64,000 nucleotides of DNA. Source: Brachynemurus nebulosus (taxonomy: Eukaryota; Arthropoda; Insecta; Neuroptera; Myrmeleontidae). The translations under genes and the position numbers were made by a program. Of this stretch, positions 10,063 through 22,490 are shown piece after piece. The stretch lies in contig JAPWDM010000013.1 of assembly GCA_035578155.1 (NCBI GenBank), forward strand, positions 11,929,527-11,993,526. The letters are read 5' to 3'. Position 1 is the stretch's first letter. Every line of letters starts with the position of its first letter. The notes below the pieces were generated by a model. That model searched no databases. It was not told the origin of the DNA and worked only from the letters and a program-made list of their open reading frames with translations.

Positions 10063-13000
10063 CCATGCAGTAAAAGTGATGTGCTGGTTGACATAATTTT
10101 GGAATTTGTATTCATCCGAAACAAAAAAAAGATTCTAGCTTAGAAAATTTATCATTTTGTCAAGAACTACATTGAAAAATAAACTTTTCAAAATCTGAAC
10201 GGTTGTTTTAAAAAAATTATCTTTTTGACGTTTTTTTCAGTCATTTATTTTTTAAAAATCTTAAAAATTAAAATTTTGCAATATCCGTAGTCCCTACCAT
10301 AAAACAACATGTATTGAAAGTACATGCCAAATTCGAAGTCGATTGAAGAAATAGAATTCGACCAGCTTGAAAAATGTAGCTTCAAGAAAAATGCATTTAA
10401 AGTTTTGTAGTTATAGTGCCTAATACCTGAACTTACCGTATTAAAATGGCGATAACTTTATAAATTTTCAAAATTTTTAAATTGCCTTTTAACAACACAT
10501 TTTTAAAGGTCTACCTATACTTTCAGGAAATGAAACAAAAAAATATCGAATTTAGGTATTGGTGCTCCAAACTAAATGTTTCATAACTTGTTTTTTAAAA
10601 ACTGTTTGTGACATGTTATAAATGTTTTATTAAACTGTATGTCGGCCAGCAAAAGGGGGACAGGTGGGATTGTAGCTCGGATGTCGGATCCGAAAACGAA
10701 ACCCGGTGGTTTAGGTAAAAATTTCCATTGTAGGTATAGTTTTAGTTCACATATTATAAGTCCATTCTCCCCTACTTTATTTTATCTACAAAAATTCCAT
10801 CACGAAAAAAAAATACCACCGCTTATCTAATTAAACTAACCACTTCTCATTACATCATTATCTACAACTAATCTAACAAAATGCAATATAAATGCATTTT
10901 ATTAAAATGGTTAAAAAGTATTTCACTCAATTTCACAAAAATACAACTTTATCTATGAAAATTCCTTTCAACATTCATTTTCCGAATGAAAACATAATTT
11001 GATCATCGCATCGTTTCACACGCAAACAATAAATTAGACATCGCAGGTGAAAAAAAAAACCCGTCACATTACGATGTCACAAAATGTCGCATGACGATGA
11101 CAACACTGGGTGGCAGTTGTTAGGTAGATATAGTTGCAAAAAAAGTTCACTTTTTCTTTTTTTTATTTCAAGAAGTGTTAATTGAATTCTGTGAGGCTGA
11201 AAAAAAAAGCGTAATTAACTAATATTAAAAGTATGGGACATATTACGTTCATTTGAATAGAGCGTTCATTGTATGTAATCCCTCACGCTATATGAGCGTA
11301 TTACTAGCATAGATCTGTGTCAGTCCGATATTATAAGTACTCGTCGCCTATGAATATATTTGTGCAGTTAGTGTAAAAAGTTTTCGAATCTATAGAAACA
11401 AATAGAGTTGATTTATTTTTGTATCAGAGTTGATGTATGTTGTTACTCAGTTCAATTAGTGCTCGTAGTTAATTTCTAGTTTAAATTAGTCGCCATAATT
11501 TAAACTTGTAATTTCATTATTTGACTTTATTTGGCGATAAACCTCAATATTAAGACCAGCAAAAAACCAAACAGTTTTTTTTAGCCAATCTTCAATATGT
11601 CAACCGGTTTCGGTGTCTCAAAATACCATTATCAAGACAAGAATATAAAAATCAATAAAATAAAAATAAAAAAAGAAACAGAAGAAACAAAACAAAAGAA
11701 ACTAAAAACCTTTTAGTTTGGATCAGAACCAATCAAATCAAACACTGTCAAATATAGCAACTCGTTGGTTGCAAAAAAGGAAATACGTACATCACTAAAA
11801 ATCATATACGAAAACGGAAATGTGAAACAACAAAAAAACATCTGAAGACCAAACTTGCAATAGAGAACAGAAAAAGTAAAAGAAGAAACGAAAAATAATT
11901 TTTAGAACAAAACCTGACTCACCTATGAATCACCTATTCAAATTGGTTCCATTATTTGCTCATAGAAAATTAAAAAAAAAAAAAGAAATTAACCGTCAAA
12001 CATTCAACTGGTTACAGTTTAAATTTTGTTCAGATACTTTTTTCCTTCAAAAAAAATTTCTTTCAAAATATAGGTCAGCTGCGGTACCACATACCTATAT
12101 AGGTTAATCTGGACCGGGAACTGTAACCCAATCAACCGAATGTTAAATTGTTGATATGCTAAAGTAAGAAAAAGAAATAGTAGAACAGAGATTCGAATGT
12201 CATCGAATTCGTTCAATAGAGCGTCGTGGTTTCAACCTCAAAAAGTTTCGTGAACTAATTTGGTGTTAATCTGGAATTAATTCAGAATTAAATCTTTGCT
12301 CGTTACATTTCCATATTAATGACTTGTTTCAAAATTTTTTACCTCTTTTTCGATCTCTCATCAGAATAACTCTCAGTTTCCAGAAAAATTAGAGCTTTTT
12401 TGCTGTACTATGAAATCGTAATATAATATGGCACTTATAACTAAAGATCACAGACAAATAATCTTGACAATAAGTCAAATCTGTTCATAAAGTTATCGTT
12501 GCTACGAGGATCTTTTTCAAAAAAAAATCTCAAATCAATTCTTAGTTTTGGACACTTGAAATTCTCACAACTGAAATATCGAAAATTTTTCACCGGCCCT
12601 GTAGGCACATTTTCTAATAAATAATTGACTGTCGTTCATCAACAGAATGACTGCATACCTAGTGATCGTATTAAATACGTCGGCAGAGCAGAGAGCTAGC
12701 TCGGGCTTTGACTAGCTCGGGCTTTGACTAGCTCTTTGACTGACAAGCGACATAAACTATCTCTATCGGCATATATTATTGTATCTACATCAAATACATA
12801 CCTATACATGGTATCCTGTCTAGAACATCCCTTTATAATATCTATGCATTTAATATTTTATAACAAGGTATCATCATGCCAGTCATTGGTATCAATAAAT
12901 CTATATGTATTCATTTCAAGCGTGTATGATGACTAAAAAAAAAAAACTGTAGTTGCAACAGAAAAATAAAAGCGCTTTCATAATTATGCACAGAACGTAC

Positions 13001-13483
13001 AGTTTTTAGGGCTCCGTAGTCCGAACACTAAAAATTTGATTAAATCTCTTCGTCATACGTTTATAGCCTATCGCTTCGGACCCTTAAACATGAAATTTTA
13101 CATGTACACCCTGTAGATAGAGAGACCATGTAATAAAAAAAAAAAAATTCTGGTAATCGATGACTACTCAGTATCTACTAACGCCTTTCAAAATCTAAAT
13201 TTCAGTTTTAGAAACCTAGGGAACCGAAGGTGGGACGATCATTTTTTGTTAGTTTTGGACTGTATCACTAAGAACTCTGGACCAAAAATTATAATAAAAA
13301 AAATATATTTTTAGATCTTTTGATGTAGCTTTTTCAAATGATAACCATAAAATATATACTCAAAAATCCTATAGGTTTATTTTCCTGAAGGTTGTGAAAA
13401 ATTTTAATTATGACTACGAAACTCTAACTTAATATGTGTCCAGTACAGACTTGGCAAATTTATTATCCTATGATATGCTCAAA
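10063..13483. other. 3.4-kb AT-rich stretch, no gene seen
   Basis: No gene, RNA or element with clear ends was recognised. Present are a 16-bp tandem (TAGCTCGGGCTTTGAC, 2.75 copies, 12697-12740) and a loose inverted repeat near 11996-12150 (ACATTCAACTGGTTACAGTT). Short opposed frames occur at 11925-12216. All frames are below 72 codons and lack motifs. Confidence 0.4.
12697..12740. repeat. 16-bp tandem repeat
   Basis: Two perfect copies of TAGCTCGGGCTTTGAC followed by a partial third copy lacking CGGG. Not associated with any gene. Confidence 0.9.
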
Positions 13484-14016
13484 CAGCGTTTCTCAACCTT
13501 TTTTTCAGTCGAATTTCGAAAAATTTCGACTAATTTTGTGTAGACTTTGGTCGGCCATATAATTCAGATAAATATCAACAATTTTTTAAACAGTAAAAAA
13601 ATGTTTAAAAGCAATTCTTTAATTTTAAACATAATTCTTGTAGCTTGGAATCATTTCCGCCGTTAATTGGAATAACATTATGTCGTGTAATATGAAATGT
13701 CGTTTTTCGACTACTTGGCCGACCATGTAATTCAGATAATTATCGTCACTTTTTTTAAGCATTATAGAAATGTTTAAAAGCAATTCTTTAATCTGGAATA
13801 GAACTCTTTAACTTGGCATCATTTCCGCCATTAATTGAAATGCCATTAGATCACGTAATATGAAATGATCACCACAAAATTAGCTTCGCCATTTCCGTAT
13901 TTTTAAAGGAAAAAATAATAGTTATAAAAATTTTTATAAATCATTGTAATAATTCACACATTGTTGGCGGCTATCATACAAGTATTGGTGCACGAACCAT
14001 TGGTTGACAAGCACTG
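13484..14016. mobile_element. Degenerate hAT-type element, 533 bp
   Basis: The left end CAGCGTTTCTCAACCTTTTT is a widespread hAT terminus. The right end GGTTGACAAGCACTG is its imperfect inverted copy. The flanking 8-mers TGCTCAAA and TACTAAAG agree at 5 of 8 positions, consistent with an old duplication. The interior is non-coding and carries a ~168-bp tandem duplication listed separately. Old, non-autonomous. Confidence 0.6.
13550..13870. repeat. ~168-bp tandem duplication inside hAT relic
   Basis: Two head-to-tail copies share CCAT(A/G)TAATTCAGATAA, TGTTTAAAAGCAATTCTTTA, ATCATTTCCGCC and AATATGAAATG in the same order. The offset between matching CCAT motifs is 168 bp. The copies have diverged by point changes and small indels. 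Confidence 0.8.
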
Positions 14017-15215
14017 TACTAAAGTATATTCAGAGCTGGTGTATGATCATATTTAACATTTTCATAAAAAGACCATAAGCTATTCATTCGAACTTCGAGC
14101 CTCCCTTTTTGTCGTTAATATTATTGATGCTATTTTTAGTTAACATACAAGCAACAAAAAACCGGGAAACTGAACAATTTTCATAATCAAACGAATTGGT
14201 TGCTCTCTTTTCAGGTTAAGTTCAATTCGTACATAGGTTCGATAATCTTGTAGTAGTAATCAATTGTATGTCTTTTGTGTGCTTTGATATCCTGAAAAAA
14301 ATTTTAAACTCATGAATATTACACATGCAACATTTAATGGGGAATCAATGAATGTACCGAAGCGTACAAAAGAAACAAAACATGCGAGTAAAACGCATAA
14401 AAAGTCACTATTTATTTAAGGTGTTCGAATAGAGTTTGTGTTAAAAATAACCTCGAAGTTTTTTTCTTAGAATTTTAGCAAAACAGTTCAAGAATATACT
14501 CCCAAATTTTCACAGCGATACTGGAAGTGAAATAGCAATTATGGCTTATTCGTATATCTGCGTCATATGTCTAAATATACCTATATATACATTCCCATAT
14601 CCCACTGTGTGCGGAAGTAGTTTCATTTTTATTATTACATACCGAAATTTTTAAACACATTTTTCTCGAAACAACATTTTAGAAAATTGGCGGGAACTTT
14701 CATTCAAAAACTGTACGACCGATTTTTTTGAAATTTATACCAAAATATATTCGATATATTGTCTTTTATGTGAACCAAACTTATATGTTAATATCCAAAC
14801 AAAAGGTTTTTTTTTAAGACGAAACCAGCTAGTTTTGAGCTAGACAAGAACTACCAAACTCGGACTTGTGTGTTTTTATTTCGTGTTCAAATTTTTTTCT
14901 ACAATAGTGTACATATTTTAAAGGCAAAATAATTTTAATATTCCATAAAAAAATGTGGAGGGGAGGATATTTTTGAAAAATATTGAATAAATTTTCAAAT
15001 AAAAAATGTTCTTTATATTGAAAATGTTTTGAAATTTAAATAATAATATTGATATATTATATGTTTCAGTTATAAATAAAGTAATTCCTGAAAAATTTTT
15101 AGATGATATATATAATAGCGTGATCCAATTTTATGGTAATATATTCCAGATAACTTTATTGCCATTTCCCTATTTCATGAATTTTTTTTCTGTAACTTGA
15201 AAGGAAAAGAAAATA
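14017..15215. other. AT-rich stretch, no gene seen
   Basis: No gene or bounded element was recognised. Confidence 0.4.
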
Positions 15216-16566
15216 AGGTACCTAAGGCATTTAAGGCCCAGAGGGTAATAAGGCCCATTAGCTATATTTCTTACCAAGAAAAGTTCTCTAACTTATCAAC
15301 AAGTTTAAAATGAACTTTCAATCATTTCAAAACTAGATACAAAAGTTGAGCTACTCAGAGCAACAAACTCATGTCATATTTTAACAAACAAATTTAGAGG
15401 TTACATTTTCGTTCGTTGATATAAAAATTGTGCACATTGTGAGTGTTATATTAATGATTTTTTAAAGGTATGTTTCTTTCAAATTGTTATCAAAATTGAA
15501 AAAAATTAATATTCTTTAAGTTTTACATCAATTAATTTAGTTTATTTCTAAAGTATTTATATAAAATGTATATAAGCATAAATATTGACATGTTGATAAT
15601 AAGGCCCATGCAAATTTTGTTTGGGCTTTATTACCAACACAATTAAAATCAAACACTACAAAGTCAAATCAATTAAAACAGGTCTTAAGTTATTAACAAA
15701 TGAAGCAAAATTAGACGCACAACCTTAAATTACTATAGTTACTCTAATATAAAAATAACAAAAAGGAAAAAGGACAAAAAACTAAGTACATTTAATTTTG
15801 ATTTATTTGTTGCATTTGTTTAATGATGCCAGATCAGTTTTAGTTGGTTTGGTCGAATTTTTATTTTTATTCCTTAGTGTTTGGAAGTATGGCTGATAAA
15901 AAGAAGAGAGCGTTGTGGTCTGAGGAAGCACTGGCATCAGCCTTAAGCTATGTCACTCGACATGGCAATCAAAGAGAGGTGGCAAGGAAATTCGGAATTC
16001 TAAGAAGAACTCTTAGATTTAATATTTATTTATTTCGACTTAATATATTCAAACACCTAGTACTTGACTTATTCGAAAAATATGATAAAAAAATTAAAAA
16101 TTAAAAATAATGACTTAGGTAATTTTTTTTATTGTTGTTTTCAATAACAGTCACATAGTCAAGCGGGATTCAAGGATTTTCCAAACTTTTCTGAACGTGT
16201 AAAAATAACAAAATATTTTGATATATAAGTTCAAGTTATTCTTAAAGTATTTTCAAGTTCAAGTTATTCTTAAAGTAATTAGAATCCCCCAATTAATTTT
16301 AAAAAAAAATAATAAATGTGCTATTTCAGGCAGTTGTAATAGGTGGGCCTTATTTTCTACACCAGTCGGAAATAAGGCCCAATTGCAGACACTTTTTAGA
16401 ATCAAATTTTTGACTTGTATAATTACAAATTCATTAATCTTTTTAGGAATTTTTATCAAAAAATAAGTAAATTTTTATAATTAAATACTATATTTTTGAT
16501 ATTTTATAAGATATATAAATAATAAGCATATTTTGCTTAGGTGGGCCTTAATTGCCTTAGGTACCT
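15216..16566 (+). mobile_element. pogo/Tc1-like element, 1351 bp, TA-flanked
   Basis: The ends are inverted repeats of 27 bp including the flanking TA, with one mismatch: TAAGGTACCTAAGGCATTTA onward at 15214-15240 against 16542-16568. A TA dinucleotide (15214-15215, 16567-16568) flanks each end, the Tc1/mariner-pogo target. The TIR core AAGGCCC recurs internally at about 15250, 15601, 15624, 16346 and 16375, partly as two small palindromes (15598-15635 and 16344-16381). A transposase N-terminal fragment lies inside. The rest of the transposase is missing, so the element is non-autonomous. A 28-bp direct duplication sits at 16227-16277. Confidence 0.88.
15844..16104 (+). pseudogene. pogo-type transposase N-terminus (psq helix-turn-helix)
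   Basis: In an 86-codon frame, residues 16 onward (internal ATG at 15889) read as a Pipsqueak-type helix-turn-helix. The pattern is a basic start (ADKKKRALWSEEAL), then ALSYV, then a Gly followed by EVARKFGILRRTLR. It matches the family pattern A-x-x-F-G-I-P-x-x-T-L with Leu in place of Pro. This domain binds the TIRs in pogo/Tigger transposases. The homology ends after RTLR and the frame continues into AT-rich sequence, so no DDE catalytic domain is present. Its position inside a TA-flanked inverted-repeat element fits. The domain call is from motif recognition. Confidence 0.7.
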
Positions 16567-17287
16567 TATATGTTGCTTTTTTTTAATTTTTAAATTTTTT
16601 AGTGGTTTAATTTAAATTTTTTTCTTTAAATCTGCTTATATTGAAAGTAATAATTCTGTTTGTTTATCATTTTAAACTGAACTATCTGCAGACCCTTAAA
16701 ATTAACCTACGTTAAATTTTGAAGCAAGTTTTTCTGTTTTATTCGGACTTTTATTTCTAGAAGAAAAATTCAGCTATTACAGCAGCTGTCATGGTGAGAC
16801 TTGAACCCGGGACTGGGACAGGTATTTGTTTCAAGTTCCCTAAAAACGAAAAACGATTCCTTTCGAACGAAACATTTTATTCCTGTGATATTTTTGTTGA
16901 AGACGTTGAAAGTCCCATATCCTTGGATGAGTACTTCAACCAAACACGCTCGATACTGAGAGCAAGGTTTTTTGGGATTTCTTTTCAAAAAAATACGAGC
17001 TTCTTTTTGTCAAATTTTGCTTGAATTTTTTTGTATATCATCGTAAAAAATTTTGAACCATTATTCTGTGTAAATTAGTTTTCGAGAAACATTTTAAAAA
17101 CTGATTTTAGTTTACAATTTGTCTATAGAGATTTATACAGGGTGTAAAAAAAATAAGTCTCAAAATTCAGAGGGTAGACTTTTGCGAACACCAATTTTTG
17201 ACCACTGAAAAGGGAAATTGGGCACTGCAACAGGAATAATTTATCGTTGCGGTGCAAGCCCACAGGCTATCCTTGTAAATACGTCTC
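16567..17287. other. AT-rich stretch with a tRNA-like B-box on minus
   Basis: The minus strand at 16797-16815 reads CCCGGGTTCAAGTCTCACC, resembling the T-arm of a tRNA or tRNA-derived SINE, but no A box or cloverleaf could be built. ACAGGGTGTAAAAAAAATAA at 17139 resembles one end of a Tc1-like MITE, with no partner seen. Overlapping frames of 72 and 77 codons at 16770-17024 are not recognised. Confidence 0.35.
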
Positions 17288-17966
17288 TACACAGACAGAA
17301 AATTCCTATAAAATTTACTGTGCTCATACTACAATCGACGTGTAACAGGCGAACATATCCAATTTTTGTACGGGAAAATTGAATACCCGCGTCGAAATAT
17401 CGAACCTGCATTAAACCTACATTATTCCTTTTAATTGAATTAAATAGGGTTAAAGTAGTTTCAGAATTACATGTAAAAAAAGCCTACATTAAGCCTACAT
17501 GTTGTCGCAAAATGACATATTCTCCACTTATAGTGTCAAAGTAGTATCTCTACTGACCCTACAATACTGCTCCTTGACCCTTAAAATCAGATGTTGTGAG
17601 GCTGAAAAGAGGTTCTTAATCGTATACATACAATACACTAATACATATACGCATACGTACCTACATACATCCATACATACATATATGTGTACATTCGTAC
17701 GCGTATGGATGTATGCATGCACGCATGCATATAGATATGATTTTAAAATGAATACAAAAGTATTTTATTATTTTACGTTTATTAATTTTAAGTATATACA
17801 TTAAGTACAATTCAAATTAAAATCATTTAACCCATGTTTTACATATTTTAAACACCATTTAAATAGTAATAATTTCTTTTTAATATTATTTTTTAATAAT
17901 AATAATTCTATGTATATTTGACAATTAATTTAACTATTTGATTCTTGTTATTCAAATATAAACAAT

Positions 17967-18250
17967 TAAAATGTAATGGTTTTCAGTTCTTTCACAATTA
18001 TCATTTTTAGTTCATCTCAGTTTTTTCATATAAACACAAAATTTTAATTTTTCATCTCATCCCAGAGCTTGTTTACCGCTTGCAAGCCACTTCTGTCTGG
18101 AGCGTCACCACAACAAGCTAACAATTATTTTAAATGCACCTCAATTTTTAACAAATAAAATGTAACGTTTTTTTAATTTTTTCACAGTTTTCACTTCTAG
18201 TTCATCTCAGTTTCTTCATATAAACACAAAATTTTAATTTTTCACCTTAT
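17967..18250. repeat. ~95-bp direct repeat pair
   Basis: TAAAATGTAA, then TTAGTTCATCTCAGTTT (or CTAGTTCATCTCAGTTT), then TTCATATAAACACAAAATTT occur in the same order at 17967-18062 and 18155-18250. The offset is about 188 bp. Confidence 0.75.
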
Positions 18251-18587
18251 GCATTGTAGAGTTCATTTACCCGGTTCAAATTAAAATTTACACTTAACAT
18301 TGATTCAATTTTAATTATCAAATAATTTACGTAATACTTTGTGAGGTTGTTTACATTTAAATTGATACAAAAGAAAGAAATAATTACTACACATATTTGA
18401 CAATAAATTTGATACACTTTATTAAATTCGTTTTAAAGAAAACTAGTTGGTCATTTCTTCAAATAGCTGAAACATATTCACATACCTTATCGGCCATTTC
18501 CGTCGTCTGTGTCGTAAAGTTTCGTTTATGTCTATTGTTCATCTTTGTCAATCATTCCGGTATATAATGTATATGCATACATATATA

Positions 18588-19955
18588 CAGTGTCTTTTAT
18601 AAAGTTCGCACAGTATGGGAAACTTTTTTACTAATAGGGTTCTAGCAGGGTTAGTTATTGCATCAGTTAAAATAAAAAAATAGCTAAACTTATCTTATCC
18701 CAGTTTGCAATTTCACAGGAAACCGGAAATTTCAAATCTGTGATATATAAACAATAACATTGTGTCCTTTGAAATATTAAGGAAATTTTGACATCGTATC
18801 AAAATTTGGTATGATAAACGTATTACAGTCTGCAAAAATAAAGGTCAAAAATCTGCTTTTCCAAAATACGACTTTAAGTGGCCCTAAATACAAAAAAGTT
18901 CATGAATTCTAGCAAAATAAAAATTATGCCGTTCTTTGAGATCTGTTTATTCATAAAGTCACAACTGTCATCAATGAAATGAAATTTTCGTAACGAGGAG
19001 GTATCTTGACTACTTACTGCAAAGAAAATAAAGCAATAACAATTGCTCATGCTTGTTAAAACTAAAAATGTTACAAAGCACGTCTTTTTGTAACCAAGTT
19101 AAATTTTTCTATTGAAAGACCAATGTCTACGGCAATATTTTGATAATAATTGTGATTTTATGAATATGCAGACTAGACAATTTAAGTGTAGTAAACATAT
19201 TCTGATAGTTAAATATTATAGTCTGCAAGAATAAAGCTCAAAAATCTGTTTTTTGAAAATACGGCTTTAAGTACCCCTAGATTCAAAAAATTTTATGAAT
19301 TCTAGCAAAATACAAATCATACCGTTCTTTGAGATCTGTTTATTCATAAAATCACAATTGTCATCAATGAAATGAGATTTGCGTAACGAATATTTTGACT
19401 ACTAACTGCAAAGAAAATAAAGAAATAACAATTATTTATGCTTGTTAAAATTCCAATATTACAGAGCGTGTCTTTTTGTGACCAAGTTAAATTTTTCTAT
19501 TGAAAGACCGATGTCTGTAGCAATATTTTGATGATAATTGTGATTTTATGAATACGCAGATCTCAGCGAATGGTGTAAGTTTTATTTTGCTAGAATTCGT
19601 ACAATTATTTTGAATTTAGGGTCAGTTAAATTCGTATTTTGGAAAAGCAGATTTTTGGGCTTTATTTTTGCAAACTCTGTGATACTTAGCTTTCAGAATA
19701 TTTTTACTATGCCTAATTTTGATACGATGCCAAAATTTCTTCAGGAGGTAATCAATAACTTTCAAAGGATTATCATTTTTCATAATTCACAAATTTGAAA
19801 TTTCCGGTTTCCTGTCAAATATTAAGCGGGTGGTAAGATGTGTTTAGCTAGTATCTCATTTAAACTGATGCACCAACTAAGCCCACTAGGATATTTTTCA
19901 AGGAATCAATAATAAAATTGTTTCCCATATCATGCGTACTTTATGAGAGACACTG
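18588..19955. mobile_element. Tc1-like non-autonomous element, 1368 bp, nested
   Basis: It starts CAGTGTCTTTTATAAAGT and ends ACTTTATGAGAGACACTG, each flanked by TA (18586-18587, 19956-19957). The inverted arms are very long, about 350 bp. The terminal block, the AAACCGGAAATTTCAAAT block and the block from GTCTGCAAAAATAAAG to GAATTCTAGCAAAATAAAA all recur inverted at the right end. The centre is a ~393-bp tandem duplication. A diverged single arm of the same family lies at 25271. No transposase frame was seen. Confidence 0.82.
18827..19560. repeat. 393-bp tandem duplication inside the nested element
   Basis: Copy 1 begins AGTCTGCAAAAATAAAGG at 18827 and copy 2 AGTCTGCAAGAATAAAGC at 19220. 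Both continue through CCGTTCTTTGAGATCTGTTT, TGTCATCAATGAAATGA, AACTGCAAAGAAAATAAAG-like sequence, AAATTTTTCTATTGAAAGAC and TGTGATTTTATGAATA. Copy 2 ends near 19560, slightly shorter because of indels. Confidence 0.88.
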
Positions 19956-20301
19956 TATATATGTATATTATTTTTTCCCATATATTTTTTAAACTAATAA
20001 AATGTTTTGAGACTACATCGAACCTGCTCAGACCTACTATTTAATTGTTTATAAAGTGTTAAATAGCATTAAGATAGGTTTATGGACGGTTAAGTAGCTT
20101 CAATGTAGGGTTATTATTTGTAAACATTGTGTTTGTAGGTTCATTAAGAGTCGATATAGGTTCACTTAGGGTGAATGTAGGCTCATTTAGATGTTAGAAG
20201 GGTCAATGCAGTGTTAAAATCTTGACTCGGGTATGTTCGCCTGTTACACGTTGATTGTAGTATGAGCACAGTAATTTTTATAGGAATTTTCTCTCCGTGT
20301 A

Positions 20302-20949
20302 CGTTCACGAAGTTGAAATCGAATATACTGTTAAAACTTCCAAAAAATAAAATATTTCCTAAAAGGAAAATTTCAACAAAAACGAAAAATCTATAGTTTT
20401 TATATCTGATCTGTGTCGAAAAGTTTATATTTGATCTGTGTGTCTGTGGAAAGCAAAAAAAAACTTCTGTCAAACAACTAAATTCATAAATTTTTCATCG
20501 CATTGTAATCATCACAACTTAAACATCCTGCCTGATCCTGTATCAATAAATTTTCTCTCAATATAGTGTAACAAAGGTAGAAAAATTCCGATAGTTGAAT
20601 ATTATTATTATTATTTGTGTGATAAATTATATATATATTGTGAGGGGCAATCGTGTATTGTGGGTATGAACCGAACGAACCACACCGAAAGAACGGGGAC
20701 TTGGGTGTGTAGTACCACCGAAGCATCATTCATACGTAATAATAAGTGCTACTATAGTAACGTGTGGTCTATAACCGATTTGTTTAATCATAACAATTTG
20801 TTTATATGCGGTTTTCAACGGATCCAGATGTTCTTGTACCTAAGGAACTCAGAAAACAAAAAATCCATATGGAAGTTTTCCAGGTCTTTTGTATATAAGC
20901 GTGTTGGCTTATTTAATTGATATTAATTGATATCGACAGATCTACTGAG
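20302..20949. other. No gene recognised; one GC-richer patch
   Basis: A patch around 20650-20910 is less AT-rich and holds a 101-codon plus frame plus a second frame reading RFSTDPDVLVPKELRKQ near 20808. The second has a protein-like composition but is too short to assign. It could be a decayed exon of a transposon. Confidence 0.3.
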
Positions 20950-21520
20950 GCTGGAGAGAAGAGTAAAATTTTGAGATCTTTTGGTCAATGGTTCTGGAGT
21001 TATTGTTATTTTTAAGTTTTTCGAAGAATTTTAGTTTTTTAGATTTTTGTCGAACCTCGTTCATGAAAATCAATGGAACTTATCCGGGAAGTATAATCCG
21101 GGATCCCCGTTATTTTAAGGGTAAAAGTTTTTTTTGCTTTAATAAAAGTCACGTGAGAGAATTCTGATTCTTTTGAGCTCTTTTTCAAAGACTCCTATTT
21201 ACATTATCAGAACTGAAAAGTCTATGAAATTTTGTAGCAAGGCTGAATCGTAGCATACTACCAATCAGCAATCGATACTTTTTCAAAATACTATCACAGT
21301 GGGTGAGACTAACTTGAAATATAAACTCTTCTTCCTGGAAGGGACCAGAAGCAAAATTTCGAAAAATTGTATAAAATATTTGTAAATTTCCGACAATTTG
21401 GCTTAAAAATGCTCTACTCCTAAAATTGCAAAATAAATTTTGAATCTTTGTAACCTTCGAACGGAACGGTTTTTTCATTGGTTTTTTCTTGGGTAATATT
21501 CATAAATGCTTTACTGAACA
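20950..21520. repeat. Dispersed repeat R2, copy A (inverted partner 49400-49830)
   Basis: Inverted, diverged similarity to 49400-49830. The blocks TTATCAGAACTGAAAA, ATGAAATTTTG, GGTTACAAA, AACCAATGAAAAA and the GGTTCTGGAGTTAT phrase appear in mirrored order. The 97-codon minus frame at 21185-21478 lies within this repeat and shows no domain. Class unknown. Confidence 0.55.
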
Positions 21521-22181
21521 GTCTCTCTCCCTTGCCAGATTTAAAAAAGTAAAAGTTTGCCGCGAAAGTCCTATAATTCTATTATCTATCACTCTCAAAA
21601 AAATTTCTTGGTTCAAAGATTAAAAATTTCTTTGATTTTATTTTCTTTGAATCGAAAAAATATCAAAGGAATTTTTGAGACAGTATATTTTAACACCACA
21701 GGACAATAGTTAATATAAAGCGACCCACTCAAACCTTTTTTTGGTTATGAATACACTAATAAATGATAATTTCAAGTTTTATAAACCGCCTACTATATTT
21801 GCACCCACTGATATGTTAGTTCGCTATAATACGATGTAATATTATCCTATACACTATCCTAACCGCTGCGCCGGTTCAAATTCTCAACCACGTACTACGC
21901 GCCGCGTTCTACAAACGGAAACTTTTTCCTTTAACGCAAAGTTTAATTTTTATTTGAAAAGTTTGTTGTGTATTCAACGTACGTACATAACTCTTAAATG
22001 CGACAACTTAGAAACAGATAAAAAGCAAATAAAGGAGAAAAAAAATTGTGTTCGCAGAGTATCAGTAATTTAAGTTTTCTATGGTTAGCAATGGAAAGAC
22101 AGACCAAGTATTAGTAGTTGTTTTGTGTAGAGTTGTTTCATGGTAACACAACACCACAGTTACATAACTAACACATAACGT

Positions 22182-22184
<3 letters not shown>
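21521..22184. other. No gene seen
   Basis: AT-rich with a less AT-rich patch near 21850-21915 (CGCTGCGCCGGTTCAAATTC), which has a B-box-like core but no tRNA fold. No gene was recognised. Confidence 0.35.

Positions 22185-22268
<84 letters not shown>
22185..22268. repeat. (AT)n microsatellite
   Basis: About 84 bp of uninterrupted AT dinucleotide. Confidence 0.97.
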
Positions 22269-22270
<2 letters not shown>

Positions 22271-22284
22271 CGCATATTATTCGA

Positions 22285-22490
22285 TTATGAGACACTTGAG
22301 ATACGATCGTTTTCCAAAACCAGAATGGATAATAATTTTTATCAGTGGCGATTGCGTCAAAAGTGCAACATATGCACTAGGTTTTGGAAGATTTTTGACT
22401 AAACATACACAAAAAAAAAATTAATAAAAATTAAAAAAACCCAAAAGAATTTATTTTATGCGTTTGCAATTGGATTTTGCAACTATTTAC
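22285..22490 (+). repeat. Dispersed repeat R3, copy A
   Basis: Matches 25555-25750 in the same orientation. Shared landmarks are ACACTTGAGATA, ATAATTTTTATCAGTGGCGA, GTTTTGGAAGATTTTTGACT and AAAAGAATTTATTT. In copy B it adjoins the 25271 Tc1-like arm, so it may be an internal fragment of that family. Confidence 0.75.

Larger units (their letters stand above)
17288..20301. mobile_element. 3.0-kb long-TIR element (host of a nested element)
   Basis: 17288-17362 and 20225-20301 are ~75-bp inverted repeats: TACACAGACAGAAAATTCCT on the left against TACACGGAGAGAAAATTCCT read from the right. Both continue through TACTGTGCTCATACTACAAT and CGTGTAACAGGCGAACATA. Just inside each TIR are irregular direct repeats of an AACCTACATT-like unit (17405-17500; inverted at 20017-20195), probably binding sites. 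The 18588-19955 element is inserted within it. The interior has a CATA-rich stretch (17625-17735) and a ~95-bp direct repeat (17967-18062, 18155-18250). No transposase was found. The GGAGAGAAAA terminus is shared with the MITE at 43390-43633. Family undetermined. Confidence 0.75.

Noticed and set aside
16797..16815. tRNA gene or SINE on the minus strand
   Set aside because: Only a B-box-like T-arm is present; no A box, anticodon arm or acceptor stem could be folded.
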